Shown piece by piece: positions 5,302 through 9,055 of a stretch of DNA of 9,055 nt. Position 1 is the first letter of the stretch. The number at the start of each line of letters is the position of its first letter. The notes under the pieces were generated by a model, which was given only the letters and a program-made list of their open reading frames with translations, had not been told where the DNA came from and ran no database searches. This DNA is from Kordia sp045105435. Lineage in GTDB: Bacteria; Bacteroidota; Bacteroidia; Flavobacteriales; Flavobacteriaceae. A program made the position numbers and the translations under genes. The stretch covers positions 1-9,055 of the forward strand of contig NZ_JBGCDL010000307.1 of NCBI RefSeq assembly GCF_045105435.1, read 5' to 3'.

Positions 5302-5694
5302 ATGAAAATAATCGACAGAATCATAGAATTCATCAAGCATAAAAATATGAGCATGCGTGCCTTCGATATCTCAATAAAAGTGGGCAATGGCTATACAAGT
5401 AAGCAGTCAAAATCGGGCGCTTCTATCGGAAGTGATGTTTTGGAGAGAATAATCGATACGTATCCTGAGCTAAATCCGCTTTGGCTAATTACAGGAACTG
5501 GTGATATGACCATTCCAATTAGAAAAGCAGACGAGCCACTTCCCGATTACGGAGAAACAATTGATGAAATTTTAGAAAATAAAATTAAGCGTATTGTACA
5601 AGAACAACTGAAAGAATTCAGCGAAAAGCTAGAGTCTTTTCCAACCTTAGATCAAATTAGTAAAGAGATTCAGAAGAATTTGCGCGGTGAATAA
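5302..5694 (+). CDS. Helix-turn-helix transcriptional regulator, paralogue 2
   Basis: A 130-residue protein, the same length as paralogue 1. It has the same XRE-like domain (IDRIIEFIKHKNMSMRAFDI, GNGYTSKQ, DVLERIIDTYPEL, PLWLITG at 59-65) and the same kind of helical tail (GETIDEILENKIKRIV, then FPTLDQISKEIQKNL). GNGYTSKQSKS (28-38), which should include the recognition helix, is identical in both, so they probably bind the same DNA; the tail is less conserved. No S24 domain. It follows paralogue 1 after 259 nt containing its own leader elements, so it is likely transcribed separately as well. It converges on the exported-protein gene with a 17-nt gap. The pair arose by duplication. Target genes beyond its own region are unknown. 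Confidence 0.92.
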   Translation: MKIIDRIIEFIKHKNMSMRAFDISIKVGNGYTSKQSKSGASIGSDVLERIIDTYPELNPLWLITGTGDMTIPIRKADEPLPDYGETIDEILENKIKRIVQEQLKEFSEKLESFPTLDQISKEIQKNLRGE

Positions 5695-5711
5695 TATGTT
5701 TTCGCATCGCA

Positions 5712-6506
5712 CTATTTTTCATACTTGCAATCAGTTCCTTCGTCAAAAGAACCATCCGTTTTACAGGTTTTAACAAGTTTTCTGTTTTTATAGTATTTCC
5801 GAATTGAGAACTTTCCATCTTCCATAAAAGTTTCTACTTTTCCATAGCCATCAAAGTCGTAATACGTGCTTGCTAATCCACTAATTTTTTCATCATCAAC
5901 ATAATGAACCCTCGCAAATTGTTGTCCATCGTTACGATTCGTGACATGTACACCTTGCTTTAAACCATAAATATCTACATAATTTATAGTGTCTGTATTG
6001 ACAATTTGAAATGATGGTTTTTCACTTTTTACTTTATATTTATGTTCAGACACAACTATTTTTTTACCATTTGCAGTCACGACATATTCTTGGTTCTCAA
6101 ATGTTTTTATCGTGTACGTTAAATTAAATGCACACTCACAATCGGCAACTTCTTCAATATATGCTTCAGTAATTGTAGTAACAGAATCATTTTTTTTCTT
6201 CTCAAAAAGGGTTCGTTCTCTAATTCCGTGAAATGCTAAATTTAAGGTATCGTTTTTTAGTGTTACTTTTCCAATTGCCGTACTACTACAATTTGCAACA
6301 ACAAATAACTTGTATGTTTTTAGATTTCCAGTTTTATAGGCCACTACAATTCTATCTTGAAGCTTGAAAATATTTTTAGCATATACATCTTGACATTCAC
6401 TAGCAGTGTAACTTACCAATTCCACATTCGTTTGAGAATGACAACTCAAACTGACTAAAAATAGGTGAAGTAAACATATATAAAGTATGCTAAAATGTTG
6501 TTTCAT
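5712..6506 (-). CDS. Exported hypothetical protein
   Basis: A 264-residue protein not recognised from any named family. It begins with a signal peptide: basic start (MKQH), hydrophobic core ILYICLLHLFLVSLS, then CHSQTN. Cys22 could suggest a lipoprotein, but the residue three before it is Ser rather than Leu/Val/Ile, so ordinary cleavage near CHS-Q is more likely. The mature part looks beta-rich. It has several cysteines (ECQD, ANCS, DCECAF, and CKTDG with TDCKYEK at the C-terminus) that could form disulphides in the periplasm. The C-terminal segment (YYDFDGYGKVETFMEDGKFSIRKYYKN) resembles short aromatic-Gly strand repeats. It lies 68 nt downstream of the SH3b-protein gene on the same strand. 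Confidence 0.82.
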   Translation of the reverse strand: MKQHFSILYICLLHLFLVSLSCHSQTNVELVSYTASECQDVYAKNIFKLQDRIVVAYKTGNLKTYKLFVVANCSSTAIGKVTLKNDTLNLAFHGIRERTLFEKKKNDSVTTITEAYIEEVADCECAFNLTYTIKTFENQEYVVTANGKKIVVSEHKYKVKSEKPSFQIVNTDTINYVDIYGLKQGVHVTNRNDGQQFARVHYVDDEKISGLASTYYDFDGYGKVETFMEDGKFSIRKYYKNRKLVKTCKTDGSFDEGTDCKYEK

Positions 6507-6529
6507 GTATTTCTTGTGAATGTTATTGT

Positions 6530-6546
6530 GACGCGCTTCAAGCGTC
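6530..6546 (-). terminator. GC-rich intergenic hairpin
   Basis: GACGC (6530-6534) and GCGTC (6542-6546) pair perfectly around a 7-nt loop; an inner CGCTT-C-AAGCG palindrome overlaps. It stands out in AT-rich surroundings, 28 nt past the stop of the SH3b-protein gene and before the start of the next exported-protein gene. No U-run follows in the gene direction, whereas on the plus strand the stem is followed by CATTTTTAATTT. It may partly end or process the upstream transcript. Confidence 0.35.
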
Positions 6547-6574
6547 CATTTTTAATTTATAATGATCGTTCTTT

Positions 6575-7462
6575 TCAACAACCATACGATAAAACTACGA
6601 CTAAAAACCGAACACTTTTTTCTCCATTTTCAGTATATAATTCAATTCGGATAATTACAGGTCCTAATCCGTAAGTACAAGGTTTTCCTTTATAAATTAA
6701 AGTCGCAATATTAGAACTTTCGCCACTTAAATCTATCAGCGTATCTTTTAGTTTGAAATTTTGTTTTCGCAACACTTCTTTCTGTTCATATTCCGTTTTT
6801 GGAATTCTAAAGAAATTTAAGTTATTCTTTATAGTCACAAAAGGTTCTTGTCCTTTCCAATGCACACTATTTTTATTCCATTCCTCAAAATCAGATGATT
6901 CAACTTTCCGATAATCATATTGTTCATTAATATTTTCAACAACCATATAAGAAACCACGATACTATCCTTTTTTTGCTTTGGTAAAATCTGTAAAAGCTT
7001 GTCTCCTATCTCGTTAAAAACATATTCAAACACTTGTATGGTATCTTGCTTCTTTGTAGGATTTTCTTGCACTTGGTAGTTGTAGATTTTTAAATCAAAC
7101 TTTTCAAATGAAATTGTTGAATGACAAGGAATTCTATTTTCGCAACCAATATTTGTATTAGGATTTTCTTTTTTTGCTAATAAATATCCACTAAACACAT
7201 ATCCTTGCGGATTTTCATTAGTTCCTTCAACTTCATACCATTCTCCGTTTATGATTTGATCATCATCAGTAACAGAAAGTTTTTTTCCACTTTTCGCAAT
7301 CAAAACAACATCTTTTCCAGCTTCAAGTTTTCCAATTCGTTTGCTTTTGAGACTTGGTTTTTCTCTGATGGAAAGTCCATTTTTGGCAATAACTGAAAAA
7401 TAATTTTGTGCATTTGATTCAAAAATGAAAAGCAAAAGTATACATCCGAAAAAATTCTTCAT
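6575..7462 (-). CDS. Exported SH3 (SH3b) domain protein
   Basis: A 295-residue protein with a signal peptide (MKNFFGCILLLFIFESNA, cleavage before Gln19-Asn20). Residues 22-95 form a bacterial SH3 domain: VIAKNGLSIREKPSLKSKRIGKL (the usual N-x-L-x-x-R-x-x-P-S pattern), a GKDVVLI strand, GEWYEV (Trp75), and the closing GYVFSGYL. Such domains usually bind peptidoglycan stem peptides or other cell-wall ligands. The C-terminal 200 residues hold NIGCENRIPCHSTISFEKFDLKIYNY and a run of beta strands, and end SYGC. This part is not a known enzyme domain; I see no catalytic motif. Likely periplasmic. Good upstream promoter not visible; GTGTTTACAC (7488-7497) lies 25 nt before the start. Confidence 0.88.
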   Translation of the reverse strand: MKNFFGCILLLFIFESNAQNYFSVIAKNGLSIREKPSLKSKRIGKLEAGKDVVLIAKSGKKLSVTDDDQIINGEWYEVEGTNENPQGYVFSGYLLAKKENPNTNIGCENRIPCHSTISFEKFDLKIYNYQVQENPTKKQDTIQVFEYVFNEIGDKLLQILPKQKKDSIVVSYMVVENINEQYDYRKVESSDFEEWNKNSVHWKGQEPFVTIKNNLNFFRIPKTEYEQKEVLRKQNFKLKDTLIDLSGESSNIATLIYKGKPCTYGLGPVIIRIELYTENGEKSVRFLVVVLSYGC

Positions 7463-7537
7463 AAGAGTCTTTTTTTAATAACAACTAGTGTTTACACAAA
7501 AATGATTCCAAGAATATATTGTGTTTACTTACTGCAA

Positions 7538-8290
7538 CTACTTCGCTATTTTATACAAAATTGGCTTGCTTGGAGACGCATCATTTTCAAAAGGCGCAAT
7601 TTGAATATTCACATAATACGCGCCATCTTCAATGGAATTTGCCACATATATAAACTCCGTAATTGTTGCATGCATGCGAATGTTTCCTGCGGTATTCCAA
7701 AATGCATTGTGCGCTAACAATTCGCCATTATCCTTTTCCTTGTCTACACTTGGCAAATCAATTAGTAAATGTGCTATTCCTTTTTCGCGCAAATAAATTG
7801 CCGCAGCTTCTTCAATATATGGCGGATTTGTGTGCGAATACTGCCGTTGCCGTTTTTCATCAAAGTTTGGCAACGTACGAATCACAATTGCTTCTCGCTT
7901 TTTATTTCCAATCACACGCTGCAATTGCTTTTTAGAAATAATATAATCGTTTTCGCCTTTTTTCTCAGGAACTACCGTAATCAATTCCGCATAGAAGAAA
8001 AATTGCTTTAAATTTTCATTTATGGAATGAACTTCTTCCGTAATATGTCCAACACATTCGGTATGCGTTCCGTGCGCATGCGGATTAAAATAGATATTAT
8101 TAAAATTCACATCGCCGCCTTCTTTTACAGAGCCAACCCAATCGTCCATACGAACAGGTTCAATTTTTGGCGCTGAAATATACCATGCGTTTACGTTGTC
8201 TTTGGCAGCACGTAACGGAATGGAAATGTCTAGCGGTTTCGATAAATCTATTTGATGTTTGGTCGTTTTACGTTGAATAGTACAAATCAT
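7538..8290 (-). CDS. Cyclase family protein (kynurenine formamidase-like metal hydrolase)
   Basis: A 250-residue protein of the cyclase family (PF04199), which holds kynurenine formamidases, isatin hydrolases and similar metal-dependent amidases or hydrolases. Evidence: DLSKPLDISIPL near the N-terminus, the metal region NPHAHGTHTECVGHI (69-83) and the second conserved block LLIDLPSVDKEKDNGELLAH (175-194), with Asp178, Ser181, Asp183 and His194. The canonical motif is HxGTHxDxPxH; here the first His is replaced by Ala with His on either side (71, 73), Asp by Glu78 and Pro by Val80. It therefore belongs to a divergent subfamily, and true kynurenine formamidase activity should not be assumed. 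No signal peptide: cytoplasmic. The gene lies 63 nt downstream of hemW on the same strand and may share its transcript. No other tryptophan-degradation gene is in the window. Confidence 0.93.
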   Translation of the reverse strand: MICTIQRKTTKHQIDLSKPLDISIPLRAAKDNVNAWYISAPKIEPVRMDDWVGSVKEGGDVNFNNIYFNPHAHGTHTECVGHITEEVHSINENLKQFFFYAELITVVPEKKGENDYIISKKQLQRVIGNKKREAIVIRTLPNFDEKRQRQYSHTNPPYIEEAAAIYLREKGIAHLLIDLPSVDKEKDNGELLAHNAFWNTAGNIRMHATITEFIYVANSIEDGAYYVNIQIAPFENDASPSKPILYKIAK

Positions 8291-8353
8291 AGCGTAAAAA
8301 TACGAATTGATTTTTCAACCTAATAACGAATTTTAAAAAACTGTTTTAACCTT

Positions 8354-9055
8354 TTATACAATAAAGAAATCAGCCGCAATTCCGTCACATAAAAATTTTC
8401 CTTTTTGTGTGGTTTTGATTGTGTTTTCTACAACTTGAAGTGTGTTTTCTTGTAAATGCGTTGCTGCTATTTTTTTTGTGTGATGAAGATAGCTTTCGCC
8501 GAATTGTTCTTCAATATATTCCAACGAAATTCCCCAAACCGTGCGCAAACCTGTCATTACATATTCGTTGTATTGATCGTCCTTAGAAAGTTGTTCCGTC
8601 GTAATTGGAAGTATGTTTTCTGCAATACTTTTTATGTATTTTGCATTGTTTGAAACGTTCCAACTTCTACTTCCTTTTTGAAACGAATGCGCGCTCGGAC
8701 CAATACCAATATAGCTTGCACCTTTCCAATACGACGTGTTGTGCTTGGAAAAATAATCGGGTTTTCCAAAGTTTGAAATTTCGTAATGTACAAAACCTTG
8801 CTTTTCAGTTTCTGCCACTAATACATTAAAATGTGCCAGCGATTCTTCTTCAGAAATGGCTGCAAATTTTCCTTGTCGGATGAATTTTTCCAGCGCCGTT
8901 TTCGGTTCTACCGTAAGGGCATAACTTGATATATGATTGATTCCGAAGTTAAAAACCGTTTCCAAATTGGTTTTCCATTGTTCCATGGTCATATTTGGAA
9001 TTCCGTAAATGAGATCGATTGTAATGTTATCAAAATACTGTGTCGCAAATTCCAA
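8354..9055 (-). CDS. hemW: HemW, radical SAM haem chaperone (C-terminal part)
   Basis: 233 codons plus stop, running in from beyond the window's right edge. The codon at the edge is TTG and is internal, not the start: the N-terminal third with the CxxxCxxC cluster-binding motif lies outside. Visible HemW signatures are DLIYGIPNMTMEQW (14-27 of the visible part), INHISSYALTVEPKT, the HYEISNFGKP block (90-99) and HNTSYWKGASYIGIGPSAHSF (105-125). The HemW C-terminal domain follows (YNEYVMTGLRTVWGI onward, ending ADFFIV). The family was long annotated as oxygen-independent coproporphyrinogen oxidase-like; HemW lacks that activity and delivers haem to respiratory proteins. First visible gene of a possible hemW-cyclase unit. 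Confidence 0.95.
   Translation of the reverse strand: MEFATQYFDNITIDLIYGIPNMTMEQWKTNLETVFNFGINHISSYALTVEPKTALEKFIRQGKFAAISEEESLAHFNVLVAETEKQGFVHYEISNFGKPDYFSKHNTSYWKGASYIGIGPSAHSFQKGSRSWNVSNNAKYIKSIAENILPITTEQLSKDDQYNEYVMTGLRTVWGISLEYIEEQFGESYLHHTKKIAATHLQENTLQVVENTIKTTQKGKFLCDGIAADFFIV

Noticed and set aside
5676..5727. Possible bidirectional terminator between the converging genes
   Set aside because: Only an imperfect GCGGTG/CATCGC pairing was found, with no run of T on either side sufficient to support a call.
5712..6506. Lipoprotein assignment from Cys22
   Set aside because: The residues before the cysteine (V-S-L-S) do not fit the lipobox, and CHS-Q offers a normal signal peptidase I site.
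7502..8011. Overlapping plus-strand ORFs opposite the cyclase-family gene
   Set aside because: They are antisense shadows of a gene with clear family motifs; their translations are Cys/Phe-rich with no recognisable pattern.
9053..9055. TTG at the right edge as start of hemW
   Set aside because: HemW needs an N-terminal radical SAM cluster region; the visible part begins within the middle of the family alignment, so the codon is internal.

Overview
The window looks like a stretch of chromosome from a marine-type member of the Bacteroidota, most likely Flavobacteriaceae. The reasons are the AT-rich DNA, the exact matches to the Bacteroidota sigma-factor -7 box TAnnTTTG (1882-1889, 2680-2687, 2707-2714 and 3355-3362 on minus; 4546-4553 on plus), the lack of Shine-Dalgarno sequences, and the protein families seen. 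I cannot name the genus. Nearly everything is on the minus strand; the exception is a two-gene plus-strand island at 4650-5694.

Layout, left to right. 1-2428 (minus) holds a two-component system: a single-domain CheY/Rcp1-like response regulator followed by a PAS-PAS-GAF cytoplasmic histidine kinase, cut by the window edge just after its N-box. 2563-2754 has a small possible ORF behind a good Bacteroidota promoter, and a hairpin that closes the upstream gene. 2755-3126 encodes a MmcQ/YjbR-family protein, and 3193-3330 a 45-codon small gene with its own -7 box. 3525-4136 encodes a DUF4230 protein with an N-terminal membrane anchor.

4251-5694 is the most unusual part. A small basic putative DNA-binding protein (minus) is divergent from two tandem paralogous 130-residue helix-turn-helix regulators (plus) that resemble the N-terminal part of Bacteroidota phage-type repressors but have no S24 peptidase domain. 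The divergent promoter region carries two inverted repeats abutting the -7 box. Both paralogues share an upstream 9-mer palindrome (ACTGWCAGT), a 14-nt box (AAACTATTTTCTAT) and a leader hairpin ending exactly 17 nt before each start codon. The hairpin pairing is kept by compensatory base changes. This looks like a duplicated, self-regulated switch module; no phage structural, integrase, toxin or defence gene is visible beside it.

5712-7462 (minus) holds two exported proteins: a hypothetical one and an SH3b-domain one. 7538-8290 encodes a cyclase-family (kynurenine formamidase-like) metal hydrolase with a variant metal motif. 8354-9055 is the C-terminal part of HemW, the radical-SAM haem chaperone, whose N-terminal part lies beyond the window.

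Functional links: the kinase and regulator probably form a phosphorelay; hemW and the cyclase gene are probably co-transcribed; the HTH island is probably autonomous. Remaining neighbours show no obvious shared pathway.
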